Origin: Eucommia ulmoides
Taxonomy: Eukaryota; Streptophyta; Magnoliopsida; Garryales; Eucommiaceae
Direction: 5' to 3'
DNA length: 64,000 bases
NCBI GenBank assembly: GCA_016647705.1
Contig: CM028334.1
Coordinates: 11,813,546-11,877,545, forward strand
Shown piece after piece: positions 35,258 to 47,537 of the stretch. Both the position numbers and the translations under genes were made by a program. Position 1 is the stretch's first letter. Each line of letters begins with the position of its first letter. The notes under the pieces are model-generated. The model worked only from the letters and a program-made list of their open reading frames with translations. It ran no database searches and had not been told where the DNA came from.

Positions 35258-38200
35258 ACAACTGCTTGGAAAAGATCTACGAAATCTTCTAAACTTGAAA
35301 TAGTCCATCGGTTGACCGACCAAATACCATAGGTCGACCGCTCGATTCAGGTTGTAGCCCAAGCCAAAAGTTCTTGCCAGTAGATCGACCGCTACTCCAT
35401 CGTATGTCGACCGCTCGATTCAGGATACTCCCCAGGCCAAATTTCAGCTATGGTGGGTCGACCGCTACTCCTCAGTCTGTCAACCTGACGATTCAAATAG
35501 CTCAACATTTGGTCACAGGTTGACCTGTCGATTGACCGATCGATTTAGAGACTGCACTGTTCCTAGCCACTACTTTATCGGTTGACCGATCCTACTGGAA
35601 CACTTCTTCCAAAATTAATTTTTAACTCAACTCTTCAACGTTTTGGCCCCTTTAACCGATTTATTTTCTCGGTTAACTTAATTGATACTTTAAATCAATT
35701 TTAATTTCTAATATTTCTTAAGTCAATATTTATTCTTCAATTACACATTGAGGCAAATATGTTAGCTAATTAGGATCTTAATAAAAACATACATAATCAT
35801 AAAATCATTTTTGTATCGTGTGTGATCTTAATCGGGATACATTAAGAGTAAAAAGTAGCCTGAGTTGTTTTCCCTAAGTTCTTCAAAATCTGAGGTTTCT
35901 TAATGCTCATCTCGTTGTCAGTCTCTTGCATCCTTAACTAAATTCTTCATAATCTTATCGTCTCTGCATCCTTCATAATTACTTCATGATTTGATATTGA
36001 ATGAAACTTATTCAAACTAAAACACTTAACAAATCCGTTAGTTTCACAAAAAATATCGACACTTAATTGTCCATCAAAATTTTGGGATCAACAATCTTCC
36101 TCTTTTTGATGATGACAATTAACTTTGATATTTTCGCCAAAATAAAATGTAACCACACTCCCTCTAAATCCGAGGACAGGTTTTTTAACTCATTAAAGCA
36201 CAATCATGAAGAATAAATTTAAATATGCATATAGCATAAAATCATCTCAAAATTCAATAATTCAAAAACTCTCCCTGCATTGGCACAGTGCATAGACGAA
36301 CAAACTTAAACATTAAGTAAACTCATTCAAAGCACAACTATGGTTTCCCCTTAAGAATATTCGTCAAAACATCAATAAATTCTCCCTCTTTGTCATCTCA
36401 AAAAGTGGGGAAGGGGAACAAAAAATATCACTACTCTAGGCAAATGTCATGAACTTTAATTTTCCGCTAGAGATTTAGTAAGTATAACAAGCTAATCGAA
36501 AGTATCAAAATCTTCAATATCATCTTTTTCAATTTAAACATAACTCATTATTGCCCCACTTATAAAAACTTCTCCCCCTAAATAATTGTAAATAAGCAAA
36601 TTCATGCATAGGAGAATAATCCTGAGGTAATCAAAATATTTCAATAATATAGCATACAATCATATAATTTTAGTTAAGTGCACATGCCTTACTCATGATA
36701 CCACATAATGTCTTCCTATTAAATAGAATCAAACCATGTAATCTTTAATGCATTAAAATAGGAAGCATATCTTATGATCAATCATCATAGATCTAATACA
36801 TGCATAAACATGGATAAATGCATATTTCTCTCATAAAATTTTAACTCTCTTTTAGAATAATAATCATTTTCAGAACAAGTGATATTAGTTGTATGCCTAT
36901 AAATATATCCACATGGAACAGATTGAAATGTCATATATATTCAGGTGATCAAAATATATGGTATCATAAATAGGTCAATGCGATCTCATAAAGTGATACC
37001 AACCATGTAAACTTAAATTCATATGAGATGCCGACTGGTAAGATCATGATTAGTACTAATTTTATCAATAAACCAATATTAACTAACAATATAATTCCAC
37101 GTAGGCATATAATCAAAGCATGATATTAATAGAGATGTAAGTCAATTTCTGCAAATTATATGATAATTTCACATCACATAAATTCCTTTACAGTCATGCA
37201 AGAATGAGATTATTTTACCATTGAGTTGAATGAAGATTCAACTCCAATCAATTATTTTCTTGAATCAACCTCGATCTTATTCTTGACCAAATTTTGAATT
37301 TCAGTGTGAATATTCGTTTTCCCTTGAATTATAACCTGAAACTCTTTGTAACGTGCTTGGAAGAAAATCATTAGTAAAGATCAAGTGAACATATATTTAT
37401 CGGTTATTCTCAACATCATACGTGATCACTAATCAATTCCAAACAATTTTAATTGTATAAACCAATTTAGATTATTCTTTAATCATTTGAAAAACTTGAG
37501 TATAACACGATATTAAGCATTATAATGAATCAAGATATTATTTCAAGATGCATAAAATATCAGTTTAATTTAATGCATTTGCATAAAAATTATATACATG
37601 AATAAGAGCACATTATACAAATGGTTTTGCTATTATGCAATACGTTATTAATAATACTCAGTGAGATCAAACACTTAATTCATTTTCTAAATCGCGTAAC
37701 ATGTTTTAAGATTAACATATGATCGCTACTTCTCACATTCACTATACAATGTTTCCAAGACAACAAATGAACACATCATATAAAATAGGTCTTAGAAACT
37801 ATCACCAACTTACCTATTTGGCAAGTCGGACATCTCCCTCTTTAACAAATTTAATAAATTTAAACCCCGAGGGGGTTAAGAGTACCTTTTATATTTTTCG
37901 GGGCAACTTTACTTTTTTTCTCATTTGTACCGATGATTGCTTTGGGTGCACCATTTCTCTTAGCTTGTCTATATCCTCTCAACCTTTGATTATTATTATT
38001 TGGTTTACTGATACTTCCATTTGTACATGTCACTTGTGGCTTCCCGATGATGTCCCATCTTGGCTTTGACAATTCTTTTATGTTTGCACATTTCGTTTGT
38101 AGCTTCTTTGTAACTTCATATTTTGTCTTTAATGTATCTTTTCGCTTTGCACTCGTCGCTTGTAGATTCTTGGTGACTTCCTGTCATGGCTTTAATATGA

Positions 38201-41200
38201 CCTATTTGTTTGTTCATTCAGGTCCACTTCTGACATTATGTAACTCAGCACAAGATATTTCAACAGTTCTCTTCGGTATCCATTTAATTTTGAATCCGTC
38301 CTTGTTAGACCTAAATTTTCTGAACGGACATGATGTTTTAAAATGGTCAACCCTATTGTAGTAATAACATCTGAAATCTGATTTATCATAGAAAACACGA
38401 GATTTAAAACATAAATCATTTCTAACTACAGAAACTTAACTATCACTGGCCTGTGATGAAGGATAAGACGATGAAACATATTTACTTTGCCTAGAAAAAT
38501 CATTTTCAGAAGCTCTTGAAATAGACTTAAGGTCAAATTTTGATTTTTCAAAATTTTTCTTAAGTAAATCGATTTTTGAATCAAAATCTGACCTTTGCCT
38601 TGAAATCATGTTAAAAGTATTTTTTAAAATTCTGTTTTTTTTTTTCCAAGAGAATCTACTTTAGAGATCAAATTATTAATTTCAAAAATAACGTCCGAAA
38701 ACATTTTTGTTCACAATAATCATCCAAATGCATTTTAGATTTTTGAACATTTTTTCCTCCATTTTCAAAATAATTAAATTTTCTTTTTAAACTCAAATTC
38801 TCTTTCGCAAAAAGTAGTGTGAAAAAAAAAGTAATTTTTCCATAACAATATGGACATTTTCATTATCGTCATCTCCATCACTATCACTAAAATCACAGGA
38901 ATCATATATCACATTATCATATAGAGATCTAGTGCCATCAAGAGAAGATACACAAAAATTATTATCCATTGTATGTGCACATGACCGGTTTAGCTAGGAT
39001 GTTAAGCCTAACGAGCTAAAACCAGCTCTGATGACAATTATTTTCTCAGTGAGCTACCTAAGAGGGGGGGTGAATTGAGTAGTAATAAAAAATTATCAAA
39101 TAATAACACTTCAAAAATTAAATAATTAATTTTATTCTAAATTAATTATTATCTTTATAAGGCAGATGATAAGTGTTCAAATTTAAGTGCACACGTAAAC
39201 AACAAGAAATAAAGAAAATAATAATGTAGTACACCACAATATATCCTGATTCATCAAACTACTTTTGGCTAATTCAGTCCTCCGAGTTTCACGGAGATTC
39301 GCACCCACTAAACCACTATGATCCCTTTAATCAAGTAAGAATCAAACTCTTACAAAATGATTCGTTCCGCAGGCTCAGAATCAACCTTTACAATTCCTTT
39401 TCTCAAACTCAGGAATAACTTTATATTTTTCCAGGCTCAAGACTAATCTTATTTTTTTTTTCAGGCTCAAGACTAACCTTATCTTTTTTTTTAGGCTCAA
39501 GACTAACTTAATCATTTCACAGGCTTAGGATCAAACTTAATTCTTTTTACATCTTAGGCTCAAGAAATAAACCTCACAATCACTCCAAATATCCTTTTCA
39601 TCGGTAAGGATTAAACCATTATAATTCACACAATCTAATTCTAATCAGGAAGAATTATCCCTATCTATTTCCACAAAAAAAGAGTAACCTAATCTTTTCA
39701 TAATCTAGGCATATCAAACCTCAATCTCTTTACAGGAAGAAATTAAAACCAGTTACCCCTGATTAGATACTCCCAATAGTATCTAATCTGCACACAACTC
39801 ACCAATTACAAGAAATTGCCCACTTGAAATTTCTACCACCTCATATTAAATTTAAACTCGATTAATGTCCCGATATATACTAGTGATAGAAATAAATGCG
39901 GAAATAAAAATCTGATTATAGCAAATAATACGAGTAGCACAAAATTGAGCACTTAATTAGATTATCACCAAAATCAATTTAAAATAATTTTTATACTTTT
40001 AAAATTCAAAAACGATTTTACAAAATTAAATAAGCAAGCAATAATATTAATAAACTCAATAAAGAATAAGTTTGGAACAATCTCACCAGAAAAACACTAA
40101 TGGATTGCAAATCAGATTGCTAGACAACACAGATTGGTGACACCAAATCAATTAGCGCTTTAACTCAAGAATAATCTCACAATATTTTCTCAGTATAATA
40201 TCAGAATGATAACACTCAGAAAACTCATGAAGTGATTAGTTCTTAATAATGTGTAATTAATATGTGAAATTCACAAGTCATATATAAGGAATTAGAACAA
40301 GCCCTCCAACGGTTAATTTTTAAATGATAAGCATCTAAAAGACACCTATAGACCCCATATATAATTATGACTCAATCCTGATATAATTTACTAAATTATA
40401 ACTTTCAAAACATTCAATTTAGTCCCTCAAATATTTTTCAATCTCAAATCAATAGGATAGAAAGAATTAAACGTACCAATTTGAGAAATAAACAAATTAT
40501 ATGAACCATATCTATAGAGATAATAAAATATCGATGACATATCTTAAATACCATCAGATCTCTAAGATATCTCTCAAATTTTAACCATAAAATGGCTAGT
40601 AACGGCTACTTTTTGGAAAAGATCTACGAAATCCTCTAAAATTGAAACAATCCATCGGTTGACTGACCAAACACCATAGGTCGATTGCTCGATTCAAGTT
40701 GTAGCCTAAGCCAAAAATTCTTGCTAGTAGGTCGACCGCTACTCCATTGTCTGTCGACCGCTCGATTCAGGATGCTCCCCAGGCCAAATTCCAACTATGG
40801 TAGGTCGAGCGTTACTCCTCGGTCTGTCGACCTAACGATTTAGAGAGTTCAATATTTTGCCACAGGATGACCCGTCGGTTGACTGATCGATTCAGAGACT
40901 GCACCATTCCCAGCCACTACTTTATCGGTTGACTGATCCTCACTAATCGATTGACCGATCCTACTGGAATACTTCTTCCAAAATTAATATTTAACTCAAC
41001 TCTTCGACATTTTTGCCCTTTTAACCGATTTCTTTTCTCGATTGACTTAATTGATACTTTAAATCAATTTTAATTTCTAATCTTTTTTAAGTTAATATTT
41101 ATTCTTCAATTACACATTGGAGCAAATATGTTATCTAATTAGGATCCTAATAAAAACACACATAATCATAAAATCATTTTTGTGTCGTGTATAATCCTAA

Positions 41201-41463
41201 TTAGGATACATTAAGAGTAAAAATTAATCTGAGTTATTTTTCCTAGGTTCTTCAAAATCTTCGGTCTCTTAATGCTCGTTTCTTTGTCAATCTCTTGCAT
41301 CCTTAACCAAATTCGTCATAATCTTATCATCTCTGTATCCTTCATAATTACTTCATGATTTGATCTTAAATGGAACTTATTTCAAACTGAAACACTTAAC
41401 AAATCCGTTAGTTCCACTAAAAACATCAACACCTAATTGTCCATCAAAATCTCAAGATGAACA
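35258..41463 (-). mobile_element. Ty1/copia fossil, SIRE-like, deleted
   Basis: The element reads right to left. The 5' LTR is about 39050-41463 (2.4 kb). A tRNA-Met-type primer-binding site (ttgtcatcagagc, minus, ~39025-39037) lies beside it. The other LTR is only partly present at 35258-36093 and is cut off by the gypsy element. Before it (minus sense) is a purine tract, tcatcatcaaaaagaggaag, typical of SIRE-lineage elements. The ~2.9-kb internal region is far too short for full gag-pol and no polymerase is recognisable. Both LTRs carry repeated tcggtcgacc-like words. It is broken and looks old. Confidence 0.75.
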
Positions 41464-42395
41464 ATCCACATTCACTCCAACCAACCCTAAAAGCCTCAAC
41501 ACTCTCCGGGAAGAGCCGATAATCCATCGTTGGGATGGGGAAACCTTCCCCATCTCGGCTTTCCCCGTCACAGTATTACTCACATTGTAAATCCACCCCT
41601 TGTAGCTCTTCAAGCAAAGCCCTCTTTCCTGTCTCCAGCTATCTGACAAGGGAAGGGTAGAAAGCTCCATATACTTCCTCTTCCTGTCCCCGATTATCCA
41701 GGAAGGGCGGAAATCAGGCTCCTCATCCAGGCCATGGCAAGGCTGTGTCTTCCTCAATTTATAAGTTGACTCAATTCCCCATCTACAAATATCCCAAAAT
41801 ATCTCCTAAATATCTCCATGGCTCTCTTCTCCAATAAAAAATATCACTAAATATCCTACAATATGGTCAAGACAAGAGTCTCTTGGCACCTTCTCATTTG
41901 TTGAAAATTAAGATGGCACATTGATGTGATTTTGAGGAGACACTAATCCATGCTTAAGCCTCTAATCTAATCCACTATTTGCCTATAAAAAGGAGGGCAT
42001 ACAATTACCCAAAGGTAGATGAATTTTGCTCACTCTTCTCTGCAATTACTCTATAAACTCTTTCCCCCGTACACTGATTCTCACGCCGGATAGGACACAT
42101 CGAGACCATCCAGGCAAGTCATTTGTGCAGGTTTCCAGGTGCTCATTTTCCTAGAATTGCTCAATTTCAAGCGTTGGTTCATATTTCCAAGGATCACAAA
42201 GTGTTTTGGTCCTCCATTTCTCGGCCCAGAAGGTTTTTGGGTTCTTTCCAATATAGACCCTCCCCTTCCCGTCCAGAGACTTCTCCACAGATTAGAAGCT
42301 ACACGGATCGAAGATCTCCACTCCAAACCTCTCTAACTCACCTAAGGCTGACCAAACCATACCGTTAGGATCAACCAAAATTTGACATCAACAAA
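41464..42395 (+). mobile_element. LTR fragment, probably Ty3/gypsy
   Basis: A TATA box (cctataaaaaggag, ~41981) is followed by a 'ctctgcaattactctataaactc' leader passage, a 'cacgccggataggacaca' passage and an end near 'atttgacatcaaca' (~42390), the order seen in plant gypsy LTRs. The 5' limit is unclear, and no internal region follows. It is a fossil remnant. Confidence 0.45.
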
Positions 42396-43454
42396 ATCAA
42401 TGTAAATAAACTGTAATAGAGCGAAATCCAGATGAAATCAGTGAAGAAGAAATAGAGAGAGATTCACCATATTTAGCCAAGAGAAGTTTTGCGAGCAAGA
42501 AGCTGGTGAGAGAGAACATTTTTGCTACAGCTCAACACCAAAACTAGATGCATCACTGTTGAGAAAGTGACCGAGAGAGTTCGTTATGTAATTCCGTTTA
42601 GAGAGAGAGAGAGAGAGACCGACTGTGTGTTTAGAGTCGGTGGGAGCAATGGAGTCAATGAACATAATACCTTTCATAACAAAGAGCACATGGTAGCTTT
42701 CTCCATACTACTTGGCTGTAAATTGGACTAAGAGGTGATGTGGTGGTATTATTATTATTATTAGTATGGGCCAATCGGTGGGAGGTCCCATATTTCACTC
42801 TTAATTGGTGAAAAGTCCCAGAGGCGGTAGAAAATTTAGTTTTAATCCTGCCTATTTTTAAAAAGCGAAAGTCTTGCACATGCGCGGTTACATACAACAG
42901 CTTTGTATGTAAAATTACTATATTTTGTAACATGTAACAATTTTTTTTTAACATGTAACAATTTTGTATGTAAAATTTTGTTAGATATAACAAAAATTAC
43001 ACAAAATACATGTAATTAGTTACAAGTAATTAAATGTATACAAATACATATAACTAATATTAAACTAATTTCTGTGTCCAATATTTGTTAAATGTCACAA
43101 AATGTTACACAAATATATGTAATTGTAACATGTAACTAATATTCTATAAGTACATGTAACCAAAAATACACACACACACATATAAATAACAATTATGAAA
43201 TTGTAATTAATATTCGTTACATGTAATTAATATGCACTATAAAACCCTTACAATTCTTGCAATGTCCCTATAATTTCTGCAATGCAGGGCTAAACCTCAA
43301 GTGAAATCCAACTTAAATGACTAAATCAAAACCTGACACTAAGAAAAGACTAATCGTAGATTACACCTTAAAAATAGGACTAATCGCCGATTTTCCCTAT
43401 TATTATTTGGACAATGAGGATATGAATTATATTTTTCAATTTTTCTTTGCATTG
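42396..43454. other. Intergenic, short dispersed repeats, no gene seen
   Basis: This contains (ga)n at ~42600, (att)n near 42750, and from 42890 to 43250 many near-copies of taacatgtaac / acatgtaattaatat. The latter make a degenerate array of small palindrome-like words. Frames here are short and low in complexity. Confidence 0.5.
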
Positions 43455-44285
43455 ATTTTGGGAACACTTATCATAAGGTTAAACAATTGGTGGATGTGAT
43501 GAGCAAGAGCAAGATTAACATTCTATGCTTACAAAAAGCTATGTGGATTGGAGAGAGGTTTAGAGAAATTGGGTGTACGGAGTACAAATTATGTTATACG
43601 GGGAAGGACAAATATAGTAATGGGATTGATAGTATGGTAGATAGCGACGTAAAGGATAGTGTGGTCAATATTAGGAGAATTAGAGATAACCCCAAGATTT
43701 GTAATCTAACAGTTATCTAGTGTGTCTCCCTAATGGGGGATCTAATGTTCGAACCCCCTCTCCCAATATTTGTACCATAAAAAAGAGAATTAGAGATAGG
43801 ATTATGGTTATGAAGATTGTGATTGGAGAGGAGGTGATTAATACTATTAGTGTGTACACACCCCAAGTTGGATTGCAAGAACATGTAATACTAGAATTTT
43901 GAAAGAATATGGACAAAATTGTTCAAAGTATAACTAACCAAGAAAAATATTAATTGGGGGAGATTTGAATGGACATGTAGGGAAGGAAAGAAGGACATTC
44001 GAGAAAGTACATGGTGGTTATGGATTTGAGGAGAAGAATGCAATGATAGAGATGTTTTTTTTATTTTGTGATGGAGTATGATTTAGTAATTCTAAATACG
44101 TATTTCAGGAAGAGGGATGAACACCTTATCACATTTAAGAGTGGACAAAGGAATAGCCAAACCATTATTAATCATATGTTTACTCAGTGGATTCATAGTC
44201 ACCGTGATCTTCCTCTGGTGATAAACCAGGTGAAAACGATGCGGATATTAATTCGCATGCCCTCAATTCATATATTGTTTTAGGG
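43455..44285 (+). mobile_element. RTE-clade LINE fragment (endonuclease region)
   Basis: Plus-strand translation gives MSKSKINILCLQKAMW, YKLCYTGKDKYSNGID, then, after a nested insertion, IGEEVINTISVYTPQVGLQE, a GGDLNGHVG-like stretch near 43960, and DLVILNTYFRKRDEHLITF. These are the successive blocks of the apurinic endonuclease of plant RTE elements (LCLQE..W, Y.PQ, GDLNGHVG, LITFxSGQ). The usual catalytic Glu in LCLQE is Lys here, there are frame breaks around 43920 and 44060, and the reverse transcriptase is absent. It is a dead 5' piece. Confidence 0.88.
43689..43784 (+). mobile_element. tRNA-derived SINE inserted in the LINE
   Basis: A 96-bp insert sits between perfect 14-bp duplications gagaattagagata (43675-43688 and 43785-43798). 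It contains a pol III B-box-like gttcgaacccc (43747-43757) and ends in an A-rich tail (ataaaaaa). Its removal makes the endonuclease reading continuous again. It is short for a SINE and probably 5'-truncated, since no good A box is seen. Confidence 0.85.
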
Positions 44286-44919
44286 TATCAAACTTTTATT
44301 CTATTATGTGGTTAATGGAGGTTGTTTCTTCACAGGGAATTTGTTTTCAGTGAGTTATCCCTTAAAGAAAGAATTGGAATGAATACAAGCTTTTAGCAAT
44401 GTAAAGGTGTTAAAGAATGAGTTTTTGCTTTTAAGGTATTTTAATGCATACTTAGTGAACCTTAGGGTGCTTTTGGATGAGGTATGTTAAGAAAGAATTT
44501 GGTTTGAAAAATGGAATTTGTAAAATTTTACTAAGAAACTTCCCCAAACAAAATTTTATGAATCCCATTTCCAAGTCAAATTTTTTCTTCAAACACCTTT
44601 CCAAAATGCACATTTAGAGAAGAAAAAGGTTGAGTTTCCTGAACAACATGTCCACTAGACTCTTATTACTGCAGTGACGATAAGTGGCATGGTCCGAATA
44701 TTGTATCCTTGCATTTTAGGCTAGGTCTTTTGAACTTCCAACACTTCCTTTTATTTGATTCTAAATTTTTGGACTTGTACAGTTTTACCTATTCTTTCTT
44801 CTTGAATTTGTTTGTGTATAATATTTGACGTGCTTGTGCAGTTCACTGATGAGAATGGACAAAGACAACATGTGACCGAAATCATTGATTATGAGTTCAT
44901 TCTTGTTGCCTGTATTTAG

Positions 44920-45735
44920 GCGAGGATTTTAGCGTTGAATGCATCTTATTTCTTGAAAGCTGGAGGCCACTTTGTTATATCAATCAAGGTTCGTATTGTT
45001 TTTCGGTTGTGTTTACACACGCGTGCGCGCACACTAGGATTCCTAAAGGCACTCTATTGAATTTTACCATCTTAGAACTTGGGGTATCAAAAAATTTTGG
45101 TGGATTTTTTCTCGTAAAATGTTTATAATCCAATCTCATTCATCTATTTTCTTCAAATCGATCCCAACCCTGAAGGAATTGGGATTGAATCAAGTAGACT
45201 TGCATAAGTAGCCAGTGAAAGCAAAACAAAATATTGTTTTTGTTCTATTCTCATTTTTAGAACAAATTTCAGCTATCAGATTTGGTATTTTACTTATTTG
45301 GCGTTTCTGTTTCTATTCCTATAAAATCCAAAACTAAAAAATTTGTAGAAACAAAATAACTATTGGTTTTGTTCAATCTCAGATTTTTTTAACAAAGCTC
45401 AGTAATCTGATTATGGTTTCAATTTTATGCTTCCAAAAGCTGCCTTACAGTTTTTGTTACCCCTTTTTTTTTGGGGTGGGTGGGTGGCGCTGAATCACAA
45501 TTGAAATGTTAATACTATTTACTAAACAAATTATTTAATTTTATTCTTTTTCAGGAAAACTGCATAGATTCAACAGTATCAGCAGAGGCAGTGTTTGCAC
45601 AGGACGTGAAGAAGGTTTAGGCAAAACAGTTCAAGCCAATGGAACAGGGAACCCTCAGAACCGTTCGAGCGAGACCATGCTTGTGTCGTCGAGGGTTATC
45701 GTATGCCCAGGAAACACAAGGTTGCTGCTGCCTGA
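44920..45735 (+). pseudogene. Fibrillarin 3' fragment
   Basis: Two fibrillarin-like exons are separated by a GT-AG intron: 44920-44988 (ARILALNASYFLKAGGHFVISIK, the end of the methyltransferase fold) and 45555-45735 (ENCIDSTVSAEAVFAQDVKK...). Fibrillarin is the nucleolar 2'-O-methyltransferase of box C/D snoRNPs. After VKK the second exon has an in-frame stop (gtt tag, where cag is expected). It also has one extra base before the 'EPFERDHACVVEGYRMP' stretch, which is then readable to a TGA. All upstream exons, including the SAM-binding core, are absent. The retained intron shows it is not a processed copy. Confidence 0.9.
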
Positions 45736-46334
45736 GGATGTTATGTTTTGTTCTTCAAACCTTTAATTTTTGTTCTTGTTTTTTGTCCTAGTTTTTTAGT
45801 GTTGTGGAATTTTTATGTAGGTGCTGTTTTTATTGGAATTGTTGTCCTTTTTATTGCTAAATTTTCACTAAATCCCTTGAATTGTATAATATTTTTCTAA
45901 CATTGTCGAATGTTGGAAGCCATATATTCGATATATATGTATTTTATGAAAAATCCAATTTAATAAATGTATTATTTTTAAGACAACACAGTCCACATTT
46001 AAAAAAAAAAAAAAAATTTAACCACCACATAAAAATATTCATTACATTGTCACTACTACAACAAATATTTCTATCACCGTCATTACAACAATAAATATTC
46101 GTCATCAGTGTCACCACCACACGAAAGATTTTCTATTATCGTTGCTGCCAAAATAACAAATATTCATTTCTATTATCATCACCACTACAGTTAATATTCC
46201 CAATCCCAACACCACATTCAATATTCTTTGTCACCGCTACCAACACAATAAATACTCAACATCACCGTTGCTGCCTCTACAAGTATTCGCTATAACCATT
46301 AGCATAGTAAATTATTGTTTTTACCACCGCAACC
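45736..46334. other. Intergenic, trinucleotide-like CAC/ACA-rich tract
   Basis: From about 46020 to 46330 the sequence repeats 'tcaccaccac.acaataaatattc' phrases at irregular 30-45 bp spacing, a degenerate minisatellite. No gene was seen. Confidence 0.5.
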
Positions 46335-46630
46335 TATTGAAATATTTTTTATGGGCTAATATTAATTAAATTCATTATTTTACAAAAACGGGTTAATGAA
46401 TAATCTATTATTTAAGCAGCCCCAATAATCAGTGATCATATTTTAATTTGGGTTATGACGTCTTTTATGTAAAAACTTAGTTAAGTGACAAGTATAGGTT
46501 TAAGATTTTGCTGAAACCCGTTATGGAAGGACCCAACGAGAAACCTAGTGTATATAAGTAGATCTCCTTCCTAGTCTAGATTAAGAGTTTTTTTTCCATT
46601 CAAAGTCGTCACCACAATAATCTAGATCAT

Positions 46631-47376
46631 TGTTGTGAAAGGCACTCCTCGAGGTGAGGCGTTGAGAATGCGCCTCTTGTTGGTGAGGTGAGGCGCTGTC
46701 AAAGAGGCGCGCCTCTTTGAAGTTAGCGCCACCCACCCCCCGTCTATGGCGTCACCTCTTATTCATTCTCCTCTCCCACATCTCTCTTCATCTCAAACTC
46801 GTCGAATACCTCCCCTGACTCAGTATCGAATCGACGACCTTCGAACTCGAACCAGACCCAGGCCAATTTCTGTATCAATCTTAAATGCTCAAACCGATGC
46901 AGAAACTAAAGATATCGTTATCGTTGGTGCCGGAATAGTAGGCCTCGCAACCGCGGTCTCACTCCATCGTTGCTTTCGTTGCCTTCGATTGATTTTTTTC
47001 CTTCGTTGTATCGATCGATTTGCTTTCCTTCCAAGTTCGCATAGGCACAAGACCTTCTATTCTCCTTTATAATTTTGATACAAGAAAATAATAAAATATC
47101 TTCTGTTTTTATTCTTTATCACAAAATACATAAACTACCCTACAATAATATCTAATATGTTATTTAAGTATAATTTTTTTTAAAAAAATTAAAATAATAA
47201 TTAACCCCCCAAACTTTTATTTTGGTGATATTTGAATACTTTCCGCGTCCATGATAATAGAAAAACACATATTTAAAATGTATGACTCGCTTCAAAGAAG
47301 CCCGCGCCTCGCCTTACGTCTCGTCGCCTCGGGAGTCATTGCGCCTCAATGTGCCTCGCGCCTTAAATAACAATGA
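46631..47376. mobile_element. Mutator-like element carrying a captured exon
   Basis: This interrupts the 5' LTR. The 3' LTR preserves the empty site (aataatctagatcatagag at ~56390), while here tctagatcat (46621-46630) and tttagatcat (47377-47386) flank the insert as an imperfect 9-10 bp duplication. Ends are GC-rich inverted sequences built of 'gaggcg' words (left ttgtgaaaggcactcctcgagg; right ...gcctcgcgccttaaataaca). Mutator-like elements make 9-bp duplications and often carry gene pieces. Similarity of the flanks extends a few bases further, so another mechanism is not excluded. Confidence 0.7.
46746..46970 (+). pseudogene. Captured first exon of a plant FAD-dependent monooxygenase
   Basis: The frame begins MASPLIHSPLPHLSSSQ, a plausible plastid-transit-like start rich in Ser, Arg and Pro, and leads into KDIVIVGAGIVGLATAVSLHR. 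That is the dinucleotide-binding GxGxxG fold at the start of plant MO1/MO2-type (CTF2-like) monooxygenases. Beyond LHR the similarity stops and the frame runs on in unrelated Phe-rich text. It lies wholly inside the MULE-like element at 46631-47376. No catalytic part is present. Confidence 0.8.
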
Positions 47377-47537
47377 TTTAGATCATAGGGAGGAAGACCT
47401 AATTAGTAATCCGCTACAACAGATTGAATCTCCTACGATGACCCAATCCCGTTCTTTATTGTTATGTCCTAATATTCATGTATGCTTTAGTTTATTAATT
47501 AATTACGTATTATTGTAATTATGAGATATAATCAACA

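Noticed and set aside
43689-43784. Functional tRNA gene
   Set aside because: Only a B-box-like word is present; no cloverleaf can be drawn, and the target duplications and A-tail indicate a SINE.
43713-43916. Minus-strand 67-codon frame
   Set aside because: Antisense of the SINE and LINE sequence.
46746-47072. Functional monooxygenase gene
   Set aside because: Only the transit-like start and GxGxxG fold are present; similarity stops after ATAVSLHR and the piece lies inside a transposon.
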